In this document: positions 1 through 8,790 of the stretch, piece after piece | Layout of the letters: each line of letters starts with the position of its first letter | Position numbering within the stretch: position 1 is the stretch's first letter | Origin: Verrucomicrobiota bacterium | Lineage (GTDB): Bacteria > Verrucomicrobiota > Verrucomicrobiia > Limisphaerales > J093 | Reading direction: 5' to 3' | Length of the DNA stretch: 33,105 nucleotides | Assembly: GCA_016716505.1 (NCBI GenBank) | Contig: JADJWF010000010.1 | Coordinates: forward strand, 1 to 33,105 | The notes under the pieces: generated by a model | Told to the model about the DNA's origin: nothing | Seen by the model: only the letters and a program-made list of their open reading frames with translations | Database searches by the model: none | Made by a program: the position numbers and the translations under genes

Positions 1-646
1 GAAGCGGCCGTGGTCGAGCGACGCCGGCGCGAGATCGTCCACCGCGGCGACCGCCGCCGTCGTGAGTTGCCGGGCGAACCACTGCCGAACCCCGGCACGA
101 ATCCGCCGCAAACGCTTCGGCGACGACGCCTTCTCCCAGCCGCCAAGGCTCGCATGAGTGTGCGTGGCGCTGAAGTACACGGCCTCGCGAGACAGGCCGC
201 GAGCCTCGGCCAGTTGGCGCCGGGCCAGATCCCCGACTTCGCGCGGGATGATCAGCGCGTCGGCCGTCACCACGACGCCGGTCTTCCCGGCGACGGCAAA
301 CGCCGCCGCCTTCACCCACAAATCCTGATGCACGCCCGTCGCGGCTGGCCGTCCCGGGCGCCGTCCCGGCGAGCGGCACCGCCGAAAGCGGCCGAGCGAG
401 GATCGTCCACGGAGGCGCCCGTGGTGCGGTGAGCCTTCGCGCTGGCCAAAAACCGCGCGCAGTTCGCCGAACGACGACGTTGGTGCGCGCGCGGCGTTCC
501 CGCAACCGGGCCCTCGGTTTCACGCCACGCCGGCAATCCCCGCCACGGCGTGAGATCAGCGAGGTAGCCAGCAACCCGAGGATCAACAAGATCGCGAGGG
601 CGACGGCCGCCGAAGAAACCCGCGCCCCTTTGAGGACGCGCTTCAT
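1..646 (-). CDS. Neutral/alkaline ceramidase-like protein, 5' part only, frameshifted
   Basis: The reading frames joined on the minus strand resemble the N-terminal domain of the neutral/alkaline non-lysosomal ceramidase family, which hydrolyses N-acyl amide bonds of sphingolipid-like substrates. The chosen start is the ATG at 646, MKRVLKGARVSS, followed by a hydrophobic segment ending LLILGLLATSLI that would be a membrane anchor or signal peptide. Downstream in other frames come ARLRERRARTNV, then GVHQDLWVKAAAFAV, VVVTADALIIPREV and REAVYFSATHTHASLGGW. The last contains the HTH histidine motif that ligates zinc in this family. At least three frame changes are needed between 646 and about 330, after which one frame is open to the window edge. 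The C-terminal part lies outside the window. Family assignment rests on these motifs from memory. Whether the frameshifts are real or sequencing error cannot be told here. Confidence 0.68.
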   Translation of the reverse strand, partial: MKRVLKGARVSSAAVALAILLILGLLATSLISRRGGDCRRGVKPRARLRERRARTNVVVRRTARGFWPARRLTAPRAPPWTILARPLSAVPLAGTAPGTASRDGRASGFVGEGGGVCRRREDRRRGDGRRADHPARSRGSGPAPTGRGSRPVSRGRVLQRHAHSCEPWRLGEGVVAEAFAADSCRGSAVVRPATHDGGGRRGGRSRAGVARPRPL

Positions 647-1017
647 TCGCGAGGGTAGGCAGGGCGAGGGGCGAAACCACGCCGAAATGGCGTCGAGGGG
701 AGTGCAGACGCAGGTGGTTTGCCACAGCGACCCGCCTACCGGACCGCCGTCAACTCGAAGGACGAGTGATCGAACATCCGGGCGAGGATTCTCCCAACCG
801 GGATTTCGCGGTTCGAATCCCCGAACACATCGGACGGATATGTGTTGCAGGTGCAACGAATACTCGTCCAACCCATTTTCGCAGGGCTTATGGAGAGTCT
901 CCACGATCTTGAAATCGCGCCTGGCGACCCTTGAACCGGCGCGAGGTACCGCCGGCCTTCCGGCGAGCAGGGGCCAGGACCTGGAGGTCGGCGATACCGG
1001 CCGAAGGGGCGGGCGAG
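647..1017. other. Non-coding stretch without recognised gene
   Basis: No protein family is recognisable on either strand. Open frames that cross it are continuations of repeat-derived frames from the neighbouring repeat block. A short palindromic motif, cgatcttgaaatcgcgcctg at about 904, recurs almost unchanged near 11409 and 11541, so the right edge already belongs to the repeat block. Confidence 0.5.
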
Positions 1018-1747
1018 CTTCGACCACCCACAATGGACGCGCATTGGGGCCCTGAACCACGTCGGAGGGCGGGCTTTAGCCCGCAGGGACATCCCTGAGC
1101 CGACCAGCGTCCCTGCGGGCTGAAGTCCGCGCTCCAAGAGCGGTTTATGGAAAGCTCCAGGTTCCTTGCGGACCTGCTCACCGGCCATGAACCGCCCACG
1201 CCGGGTCGGGGGATCCGGCCTACACCCTGTAGGCCCGGTGCCCTCACCGGGCGGTTCATGGGAAGCTTCGACCTCCAACAAATGGACGCGCATCGGGGCC
1301 AAAAACCACGTCGGAGCGCGGGCTTTAGCCCGCAGGGACGTCCCTGGCTCGACCCGCGTTCCTGCGGACTGAAGTCCGCGCTCCGGGCGGTTCATGGAAA
1401 GTCCCTGGTTCCTTTCGGACCTGCTCACCGGCCATGAACCGTCCACGCCGGGTCGGGGGACCCGGCCTACACCCTGTAGGCCCGGTGCCCTCACCGGGCG
1501 GTTCACTTCGACCTCCAGCAATGGACGCGCAGGGGCCAAAAACCACGTCGGAGCGCGGGCTTTAGCCCGCAGGGACATCCTCTTGGCCGACCAGCGTTCC
1601 TGCGGACTGAAGTCCGCGCTCCTAGGAGCGGTTCGCGGGAAGTCCTGGTTCCTTTCGGACCGCTCACCGGCCATGAACCGTCCACGCCGGGTCGGGGGAC
1701 CCGGCCTACACCCTGTAGGCCCGGTGCCCTCACCGGGCGGTTCATGG
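1018..1747. repeat. Three tandem copies of a ~240-bp composite palindromic repeat
   Basis: Units begin at 1018, 1266 and 1506, each opening with cttcgacc, then an atggacgcgca segment, a first module, a spacer and a second module. Module 1 (1060-1135, 1309-1384, 1546-1622) contains the hairpins gcgggctttagcccgc and gcggactgaagtccgc inside an outer ggagcgc/gcgctcc stem. Module 2 (1185-1261, 1432-1505, 1671-1747) has an outer stem ccatgaaccg/cggttcatgg enclosing three hairpins: ccgggt/acccgg, ggcctac/gtaggcc and cccggtg/caccggg. Copy 2 of module 2 has lost the last bases of its right arm. Copies differ by scattered substitutions and small indels, so they are not a simple assembly duplication. 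Long frames crossing this block on both strands are repeat translations, not genes. Confidence 0.93.
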
Positions 1748-1937
1748 GAAGTCGGACCGTCGGCTTGGCGGTCAGCGGGCTGGTTCGGGGAGCGATCGTC
1801 TTGACGGCGGTTCGCAGTCTGCGCGGAGAGGTCCGATCCGGGTTGCCGGCGCCGGTCCCCTTCCGCGGGCGAAGCCGTCCGCGCCCCGTGGTACCGTTGA
1901 ATCCGCGACGACGACGGAACAACTCGGGAGTTCCGCT

Positions 1938-2514
1938 TCAATAGGTGGCTGTCACCGCGCCACCCCTGCCCAGGACGATCGCGACGCCCGCCGACGTGCC
2001 GATCCGGGTGGCTTCACGTCCTCCACCGTGGCCCCGCCCGAGTTGAAGCCCGTCGAGGTCTTCACGAACCGCGCCTCGGATTTCACGACCAGTTCGCACG
2101 CGCGCAGCTTTTCCTCCTCGGTCAGCAGACAGGCCTCGATGATCACCTTCACCGCCCGGTCTTCGGCCGCCTCCACCACGTCGCGCAACTCCCGCAGCAC
2201 CGCCGCGTCCTCGCCTCCCTTGAGCCGGCCCACGTTCAACACCACGTCAATCTCGTGCGCGCCGGCGTCAATCGCCGCCTCGGTCTCGAATCGCTTCACA
2301 TCGGCTTCCGTGGCGCCGAGGGAAAGCCGACGACGGCGGCGACCTTCACATCCGAGCCTTCCAGCAAGTGGTGCGCGCGGGCAATCCACCCTGCGTTCAC
2401 GCAGACCGCGCAGAAATGATACCGTCGGGCCTCGGCGCAAAGGCGTTCCGATATCCATGGCGGTGGCCCGGCTTCAACAGCGTGTGCTCAGCCGTAACGG
2501 GCGAGATCGCTCAT
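1938..2514 (-). pseudogene. deoC: Deoxyribose-phosphate aldolase, frameshifted and internally deleted
   Basis: DeoC cleaves 2-deoxyribose-5-phosphate to glyceraldehyde-3-phosphate and acetaldehyde in deoxynucleoside catabolism. From the ATG at 2514 (MSDLARYG) the joined frames read HTLLKPG, then RLCAEARRYHFCAVCVN, VKVAAVVGFP, LGATEADVKRFETEA, IDVVLNVGRLKGG, VKVIIEACLLTEEEK and FVKTSTGFNSGGATVEDVK. The lysine of VKTSTGF is the Schiff-base residue of the family. Directly after VEDVK the sequence jumps, in another frame, to ATRIGTSAGVAIVLG, the usual C-terminus, and stops at 1938. About 32 codons are therefore missing near 2008-2014. They would hold the GVKASGGIRT segment with the second active-site lysine and phosphate-binding glycines. 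At least three further frame changes occur in the first third. As written the protein cannot be functional. Sequencing or assembly error is the main alternative. Confidence 0.85.
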
Positions 2515-2710
2515 CGGCGCAGGGTTCCGGAAGCCGCCGACGGCTGGCAAGCCGGATGGCGGTTCCCTGAGTGCCGTCGGACCGTGAAGCGGAGTCCCTC
2601 CCGCCCACGGCAAGGAACGGTCCCGGTGGCGCGGGAAGGCGCTGACGTCCGGCGAAACCGCCCCGCGCCACGGCTTGACCTCGGGCGTCGTCGCTCCCAG
2701 CGTTGCGCCG

Positions 2711-3485
2711 ATGAAACATCCGCTGCAGTCTCGCCCCTCGCCGTCGTCACCCTGGCCGCCGTCGTCAGCCTGCCGCCGGTTGCGGGCGGCGGATGCCAGC
2801 GCCGCCCCGGGTATCAGCACTTTCCCGGAGGACGCCGCGTTCCCCGCCGCGGCCCGATCCGCAAGTACGACTGGTTCACCAAGCTATGGATCGAGCGCCG
2901 GACGCAATGGTGGCACGACCGCGCGCAAGACCAGCGCGGTGGTGTTTCTGGGCGACTCGATCACCCAGGGCTGGGGCACGTTGGCTCCAGAGATTTCCCG
3001 GGATCCGGAAAGTGGCCAATCGCGGCATCAGCGGGGGACGTCACGCGGGGCGTGCTCTGTCGGCTGAAGGAGGACGTGCTGACCTGAACCCGGCGGCCGT
3101 GGTGTGCTCATCGGCACCAACGACCTCGAAGAGGGGCGGTGAACCCGACATCATCGCCGAGAACGTCGGCGCGATTCTCGACGCCTGCCAAGAGGCGCAT
3201 CCGCGGATGCCCATTGTGCTCTGCGAAGTAATGCCCAGCAGCCCGGCGAAGAAGCGTTCAGCCGCGCAAATCAAGGATCTCAACGCCCGCTTGGAGAAGT
3301 CCGCGAAAGGCCAGGCGAAGGTCACGCTCGTGGATACCTGGACGCTGTTCGCCGACGCTGAAGGCAACGCCAAGGTGGAGGAGTTTCCCGACCTGCTGCA
3401 TCCCAACGCCGCCGGCTACGATAAGTGGACCCGGACCCTGCGGCCGGTGTTCGCTCGACTCCGCCTCGGCGCGGGCCGCCAGTGA
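2711..3485 (+). CDS. SGNH/GDSL-family hydrolase, frameshifted
   Basis: This is the only supported plus-strand gene. SGNH hydrolases are secreted or periplasmic esterases and lipases; the substrate is unknown here. Joined frames start MKHPLQ, followed in another frame by a hydrophobic stretch (LAVVTLAAVVSLPPVAG) that fits a signal peptide. Block I is VVFLGDSITQGWG with the catalytic serine, block II is NRGIS, block III is GTND (seen as caccaacgac near 3115) and block V is DLLHPNAAGYDKW with the catalytic Asp and His. The KYDWFTKLWIERR and WWHDRA segments before block I are common in Verrucomicrobia and Planctomycetes members of the family. About five frame changes fall between 2720 and 3130. 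The last 120 codons (AENVGAILDACQEAH to the stop) are in one frame. It converges with the dehydrogenase gene on the other strand. Confidence 0.82.
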
Positions 3486-3501
3486 CCGGAGCGGGCCGGG
3501 G

Positions 3502-3516
3502 CGTTCGGCCCGAACG
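3502..3516 (+). terminator. Short hairpin downstream of the SGNH gene
   Basis: The hairpin cgttcg-gcc-cgaacg begins 17 bases after the stop codon and lies in the gap between two converging genes. There is no T-rich tract after it, so an intrinsic terminator is only a possibility. Confidence 0.25.
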
Positions 3517-3622
3517 ATCGTCACCCTCTCTCCCTGGGGAACCGATCCGGACGAGGTTAGCGGGACGAAGTTTTCGGACTGTGTCCCCCACCCGGCGGTT
3601 TCCCACGCTGCGTCGTCGGAAA

Positions 3623-4500
3623 TCAGGTCAGCACCGAGCCTTCGACTGGGCTTTCCGCCCGCCAGCGCCTCAAGGTTGGCGACCGTCGTGCGCGCGATGT
3701 CGTCGAGCGCTTCGCGCGTCAGAAACGCCTGGTGCGAGGTGATGAGCACGTTGGGAAGGTCAGCAACCGCGCGAGGTCGTCATCCTGCAACACCTGGCCG
3801 GACAGATCCTCGAAGAAGATCCTCCTCTTCCTCGTACACGTCGAGCGCCACGCCGCCGAGCCGGCCGGACGAGGCGCCCCGATCAGCGCGCGGGCGTCCA
3901 TCAACGCCCGCGGCCGACGTTGATCAGAATCACCCCCGGCTTCATCAGGTCCAGGGTCTCCCGCCGGATGAGATGTTTGGTCTCCGGCGTGAGCGGAATG
4001 TGCAGCGAGATCACGTCGCTCAGGCCGGCCACGGATGCGGCGTCCGTGTACTCAACCCCGTGCTGCGCGGCCCACTCCTGATTCGGAAACGGATCGTACG
4101 CGAGCACCTTCATGCCGAAACCACGCAGGATTCGAGCGACGATGCGGCCGATCTTGCCCGTGCCCACGATGCCGGCTGTCTTGCCCTGGGGTCGAAGCCC
4201 GCAGGCCGTGAAGCGAGAAATTGAGTTCGCGCACCCCGGTTGTACGCGCGGTGGATCTTGCGATTCAGAGCCAGGAGCAGCGCGATCGCGTGCTCCGCCA
4301 CCGCGTAGGGCGAATAGACCGGCACGCGGGTCACGGTCAGCTTCAGTTCCTTGGCGGCGGCGGTCCACGTTATTGAAGCCGGTGCAGCGCAGCGCGACCA
4401 GTTTCACCCCTTGCGCGGCCACCGCCTCGAGGCACGCTCGGTCCAACTGGTCGTTCACAAAGACGCAGACGGCCTGCGCGCCCTTCGCCAGCGTCTTCAT
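3623..4500 (-). pseudogene. ldhA: D-lactate dehydrogenase (D-2-hydroxyacid dehydrogenase), frameshifted, N-terminus deleted
   Basis: The family reduces pyruvate to D-lactate with NADH in fermentation. From ATG 4500, preceded by gaggaact as ribosome site, the reading is MKTLAKGAQAVCVFVNDQLD, then LVALRCTGFNNVD, AEHAIALLLALNRKIHRAYN, and the Rossmann motif GIVGTGKIGRIVARILRGFG. Next come VLAYDPFPNQEWA, GLSDVISLHIPLTPETKHLI, LDLMKPGVILINVGRGR (catalytic Arg region), FEDLSGQVLQDDDLARLL and LITSHQAFLTREALDDIA with the catalytic His. At least four frame changes are required. Family members normally have about 45 residues before the AxGAQAVCxFVND strand. Here it follows the start after four residues, so an N-terminal block seems lost just behind the start codon. 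The 3' end is uncertain: the stop at 3623 assumes a frame change after the LEALAGGKP segment. Confidence 0.82.
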
Positions 4501-4556
4501 AGTTCCTCGGTGGAAGTCTTCCACCCTGCCAACATGGCGGGGGAGAAGGGCGGTGT

Positions 4557-5943
4557 CTAGATCTCGATCACGTCGCCCATTCCCGGGAGCGTGGGGGTCA
4601 GCCTGTGCTGTTTGCGGATCAGCGCCGCCAGCGCCGCGCGCGGCTCGTCTTCCACCATGCGTCAGGACCACCCGGGGCTTGCTGGGCGCCAGGACGCTGA
4701 ACCAGTGCAGCAGGTCCGGTCTGGCCGGCGTGGGCGCTGAAGCCGCCCAGGTGTGAACCCGCGCCGCCACCGCCACCTTCTCGCCGTGGATGCGAACCAC
4801 CTTCTCGCCCTCCACCAACTGGCGTCCCAGGAGCCGTGGCCCTGGTACCCCACGATCATCACATGGGTTTCGGGTTTCCACAGGTTCTGCTTGAGGTGAT
4901 GGAGGATGCGGCCGGCGTTGCATGCCGGCGCCGGCCATGACCAGACACGGGCCGGGCACATCGTTGATGGCGCGGGAGTCTTCGGACGACACGCACATCT
5001 TCATGGTCTTCAGGTCAGCCTTCATCGGTTTCTCGGCGATGAACTTCGTCATGCCCTCGTCGAACAACTCCGCGATGCCGCGCATAGATCTTCGTCGCCT
5101 CGATGGCCATCGGACTGTCGAGGAAGATGGGGAAAGGCGTCACCTTCTGTTTGCGGAACATCCACGCCAGCAGGCCGGTCAGGAGTTGGGCGCGGCCCAC
5201 CGCAAAGGTCGGCACCAGGATCTTCCCCTTCCGCGCGACGGCTTCCTGGACGATGCGCACGAACTCATCAACCGTCTCGACAAACGGACGATGGTCGCGG
5301 CCGTGGTGGTGGACTCGAGGAAGACCAGGTCGGCTTCCCGGAACGGCTCGAATTCCTTCAAGATCGGCGCGCTGCGCGGGCCGAGATCGCCGGAGAACAC
5401 GACGCGCTTCCGCTTTCCGTCCTCCTCGACGATCAACTGGATGCTCCCCGAGCCCAGCATGTGGCCGGACTCGGTCCAGATGGCCTCGATACCGGGCGCC
5501 ACCGCCACGGGTTGCCGGTAGGGAACGGGCTTGAGGCACTGAATGATCGCCTCGGCGTGCTCCGGAGTATAGAGCGGCTCCGCGGGTTTCGCCAGCCGCG
5601 AGCGCGCTTCGCGGTTCCGGCGTTCGGCATCACCGGCCTGGATGCGCGCCGAGTCGCGCAGGATGAGGCTCGTCATCTCGATCGTCGCCGGCGTGGCGAA
5701 AACGGGCGCGGTGTGGCCCCGCTTCGCCAGCAACGGCAGGCGTCCGGTGTGATCCAGGTGGCCGTGGGTCAGCAGCACAGCGTCGAGCTTCTGTTTCGGG
5801 CCGGTGGGCGGGCGGTTGAGCGCCTCGGATTTCCGGCCGCCTTGGAAGAGGCCGCAATCCACAAGGACGCTGCCGGACTTGGTTTGGACGTAGTAAGCCG
5901 AGCCGGTGACTTCGCCGGCGGCGCCAACGATGGTGATCTTCAT
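4557..5943 (-). CDS. Metallo-beta-lactamase/beta-CASP RNase-like protein, frameshifted
   Basis: The family (RNase J/CPSF73-like, YSH1-type) hydrolyses RNA with two zinc ions in the cytoplasm. From the ATG at 5943 one frame reads MKITIVGAAGEVTGSAYYVQ, DCGLFQGG, the zinc motif LLTHGHLDHTGRLPLL (HxHxDH), TESGHMLGSGSIQLIVEE and VVFSGDLGPRSAPIL. After a frame change near 5310 come DRDHRPFVETVDEFV, KGKILVPTFAVGRAQLLTGL and FLDSPMAIEATKIY. Then follow LCVMAG-like PCLVMAGAGM, HVMIVGYQGHGS, VHTLGGFSAHAGQ (reconstructed) and RVVLTHGE, and a C-terminal GMGDVIEI stop at 4557. The length of about 460 residues is normal and no block appears to be missing, only four or more single-base frame changes. Its start overlaps the antiporter stop by ATGA, which suggests translational coupling. 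Confidence 0.87.
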
Positions 5944-7222
5944 AGGGAGAGCGAGTTAGTGGGAGGAGCCTGAGACCGACCGCGGATTCTGGTAAGCGCT
6001 TTCGGGTTCCATACCGGAGAACTCGGCGGCGTCGGTGGCAGCTTCGCCATCTTCCGCGCGTAGAGTTCCATGCCGGGCAGGGCACTCAACCCGTGGGCCA
6101 GAATGCTGAGCAGCACGGTCGCCATCACCGCGATTTGGATGGTGCCCTGATCGGTGGGCCGTGCCACCTCCTCCAAATAAACCAGCCCCAGCACCACGGA
6201 GGCGAGACCGCGCGGCCCGAACCACCCCATGAACAGCACGGTCGCCCGGTGCAACCGCGCGCCCACGAGCGCGAGGGCCACCGGGATCATGCGGACGACC
6301 GTGAGACTGAGCACGGCGTAGAGGGCGTGCGACCAGTGGAATTCAGACCCGGCGCGCGCCACCAGCAGGCCGAACAGGAAGAACACCGAGAGGTTGAACA
6401 ACTGCCCCCACTGCTCGGTGAATTCGACACTGTGCCGGGCCGCCTCGCGGAATCCGACCTGGACGGCCAGACCGGCCACAAACGCCGCGATGAACATGCT
6501 CGCCCCGATCGGCCGCGAGGCCAGCAAGCAGAGCACGGGCAGAGCGACCAGGCCCAGTTGCTGCCAGCCCGAGGCCATCCACCGCCGGCGATGCGCCAGG
6601 CCCAGCAGCCCGCCCCCCGCCAGGCCGACCCCCGCGCCCACCAGCGCGCCGAAACCGAGTTGCTCGACGATGAAGCGCGTCAAACTGGCCTCGCCGCCGT
6701 GGCTGGACATCGCGATGAAGAACAACAAGAAGGGCACCGACAACCCGTCGTTCAATCCGGCCTCCACGTTCAGCGCCTGACGAATCTTCAACGGCACGCG
6801 CGGGCTGTTCACGATGATCTGGCCCAGGCCGGCGTCGGTGGGCGCGAGGATCGCCCCGAGAATGCCGGCCTCCCAAACGGTGAGTTGCGGAAACACCCAC
6901 CGCGCGGCCAGCGCGCCCAGCCCGATGGTCAGCAGCATCCCGACGCTCAACAAACGGATCGGCAGTTCCCGGATGCTGCGCAGCTTCCCAAACCGGTGCG
7001 GCTGGCGTCCGTGAACAGCAGCAGCACCAACCCCGCCTCGGCCACATGCAGGAAGATCGCGTGACTGGAGGCGTCGTCACGCACGTCGCCCGCGAGGAGG
7101 AACGCGACCATTCCGGCGAGGGTGAAGACGATCGGCGCCGTCACGATGGTCCGCTCCAGCCGCCGGGACACCAGGCTGTGGAGGAAGATGACCGCGATGA
7201 AGATGCTGGAACAGGTCCACAA
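5940..7222 (-). CDS. Na+/H+ (cation/proton) antiporter, CPA1 type, frameshifted
   Basis: This is a membrane antiporter exchanging protons for sodium or potassium. From about 6950 down to 5940 one frame encodes some ten hydrophobic helices, including ILGAILAPTDAGLGQIIV and ALNVEAGLNDGLSVPFLLFF. These match the TDxxL and ND motifs of the NhaP/CPA1 family and carry the ion-binding aspartates. It ends GLASVVLGLVYLEEVA and a short polar tail. The first 80 residues (FIAVIFLHSLVSRRLERT, APIVFTLAGMVAFLLAG, VAEAGLVLLLFTDASR) are in a different frame, joined near 6990. The start is unclear. TTG at 7222 opens the frame, but GTG at 7220 followed by an indel would give DLFQHL, the usual opening of the family. 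The gene begins 1-3 bases after the upstream stop. The last base of its stop is shared with the nuclease start. Confidence 0.87.
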
Positions 7223-7223
7223 C

Positions 7224-7988
7224 TCAGAAATTCAACGCCATCGTCATGACGAACGTGGGCCGGCTTTCATCCGGGTTGAACAGATAGGCCGTGAAATCCA
7301 GCGCGCGGTACGAGTAGCCGAGCAGGAACCCACGCTGGAGGTCGAGGTCCGTCTGGTAGGTCCGCGTGCGCTGCCCCACAATCCCGAAGCGAAACCAGTT
7401 CACGGGCGCCAGGCTCAACTCGGACCAGTTGTAGAAAAAGCTGTCGGCGTCATCACCCGCGTCGAACACGTACTCACCCTCGCTGTAGAGTTCGAGCCGC
7501 CACCAACTCACGGCGCCTTTGTAGCCCGGCGCCACGCCGAAGGTTTCGCCGAACACGCCACCCAGCATGGGCGTGATCTCCCAAGTCACCCGGCCGCCGC
7601 CGCCGAAGTTGCGGCCGACCCACGCCGAGCCAGTCTCGAGGTTCTCGTAGTTGTAACGCGCCTCGAGGTGGAGTCCGCCGTGATCCGCCGTGATGGTGGG
7701 CTGAAAATAATCCCGGCCGTCGGGCACGAGGTAGCCGGCAACCGCCGCGGAAAAGGCCCAGCCGTCGTCGGCCGACTCGCTCCCAACCGCGGGCGCCAGG
7801 GCGTCGGTGCTGACGCGAGCGCCGGGGGCCTCCTGCCCCCGAACCAGGCTGCCGCCCAGCAGCAGTGCCTGGAAGGTGAGCCTGAGCGCGTGCTGGAGGC
7901 CGCTTCCGATCGCGCCGCCAGCGGGCGCGCGGCCGACTCTCCCCGTCCGGTCGGGATCGTTCCGGCTGAGATCGCGCGCGGGTATCAT
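7224..7988 (-). CDS. Predicted outer-membrane beta-barrel protein, unknown function
   Basis: This intact frame of 254 residues belongs to no family I can name. After a polar 32-residue start comes a hydrophobic segment, LRLTFQALLLGGSLVRGQEA, that could be a signal peptide; the true start may therefore lie inside the annotated frame. The rest alternates polar and aromatic residues in short strands, for example HLEARYNYENLETGSAWVG, WWRLELYSEGEYVFD, SFFYNWSELSLAPVNWFRFG and RGFLLGYSYRALDFTAYLF. It ends VMTMALNF with a terminal phenylalanine, the classical C-terminal signal for barrel insertion by BAM. The start lies one base after the reconstructed stop of the VIT-like gene, and its own stop abuts the antiporter start. 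It is thus the middle gene of a tightly packed trio of membrane proteins. Confidence 0.7.
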   Translation of the reverse strand: MIPARDLSRNDPDRTGRVGRAPAGGAIGSGLQHALRLTFQALLLGGSLVRGQEAPGARVSTDALAPAVGSESADDGWAFSAAVAGYLVPDGRDYFQPTITADHGGLHLEARYNYENLETGSAWVGRNFGGGGRVTWEITPMLGGVFGETFGVAPGYKGAVSWWRLELYSEGEYVFDAGDDADSFFYNWSELSLAPVNWFRFGIVGQRTRTYQTDLDLQRGFLLGYSYRALDFTAYLFNPDESRPTFVMTMALNF

Positions 7989-7989
7989 C

Positions 7990-8657
7990 TTATCCCCCCA
8001 ATGCCATGGTCATGCCGACCAGGGCGGCGCTCCAGAATCACCATCGTCACACCCGTCATCCACGGGCTGCGGCTGGTGATCTTGCCGAACACCCAGCCCG
8101 TCGCAAACAGCATGGCGACGGCAATGCCGTTGGAGACGCGGAGGGCGGGACCGGCCTGAGCCATGAAGATGAACGGCAACGCCACCGGGAACGTCGTCAG
8201 GAAGACCCAGCCAAACACGGCCAGCGCGCCCCACCACTCTTCTTTTACCCAAACGAGCCCGCTCCGCTGGCTCGGGCAGCGCGACCAACCGCTGGCGCAT
8301 CGTCTCGATTTCGGCGGGTTGCAGCACGGACGCCAGCGCCGCAGGCAGGGCGTCGGTGATGATGCGCCGGGCTCGCGCCGGATCGGTCGCTTGGCGCACG
8401 GCGCGCAGGGTGAGAATCTGCCGGCCCTTCGCGGCCAGACAGCCCATGAGATACAGGACGCCGTCAATGATGCCCCAAGCCAGATTGCAGCCCAACGCGC
8501 CGATGAGCATCGTCCGGACCGCCCCCTGCCCCGCGTCCGCCACGCTCAACGAACCGGTGAATGTGAGGACCATGATCAGCCCGAACAACACTTCCGAAAC
8601 CCGGTCGTACGGGTCCAGAACGCGCCGGGAAGAGCCGGGGGAATTGGCGCCAATCAT
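7990..8657 (-). CDS. VIT/CCC1-like membrane protein, frameshifted
   Basis: The N-terminal part, DPYDRVSEVLFGLIMVLTFTG then GAVRTMLIGALGCNLAWGIID and GVLYLMGCLAAKG, resembles the VIT1/CCC1 family of Fe2+/Mn2+ transporters. A charged cytoplasmic stretch follows, AARIIT-like with ALPAALASVLQPAEIETMRQ. In a second frame (change near 8250) come WVKEEWWGALAVFGWVFLTT, FPVALPFIFMAQAGPAL, VSNGIAVAMLFATGWVFG and SRSPWMTGVTMVI. A final frame change would yield GAALVGMTMALGG and the TAA stop at 7990. Five hydrophobic segments and about 222 residues fit the family. Substrate cannot be inferred; iron or manganese would be the family expectation. The start at 8657 is the only ATG upstream of the first helix. 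Confidence 0.6.
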
Positions 8658-8746
8658 GCCAGTGCGGAGTTCGATGCGGCGGTGAAACCGGCGCGGCGGG
8701 AAGCCGGGCGAACCGCTCGTTCACCGCCGGCCGGGCCAACGGCCGG

Positions 8747-8775
8747 CCACCCGGGCAACCGTCCGGCCCGGGTGG
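8747..8775 (-). terminator. Strong GC hairpin after the DUF2959 gene
   Basis: A nine-base stem, ccacccggg/cccgggtgg, lies 15 bases downstream of the DUF2959 stop on the minus strand. A second hairpin, ggccgg/ccggcc, follows directly. Neither has a U tract in the transcript, so this could be a GC-rich terminator or merely an intergenic palindrome. Confidence 0.35.
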
Positions 8776-8790
8776 CAGCCGCGAGAGTCC

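Noticed and set aside
800..830. A tRNA T-arm-like ggttcgaatcccc near 811
   Set aside because: The stem has a mismatch and no acceptor, D or anticodon arm is found at the right spacing.
1018..1747. CRISPR array
   Set aside because: The repeats are about 240 bp, internally palindromic and adjoining; there are no short direct repeats with unique spacers and no cas genes.
736..1941. A 401-residue open frame on the minus strand and several shorter ones on both strands
   Set aside because: They are translations of the tandem repeat (the same peptide recurs three times) and match no protein family.
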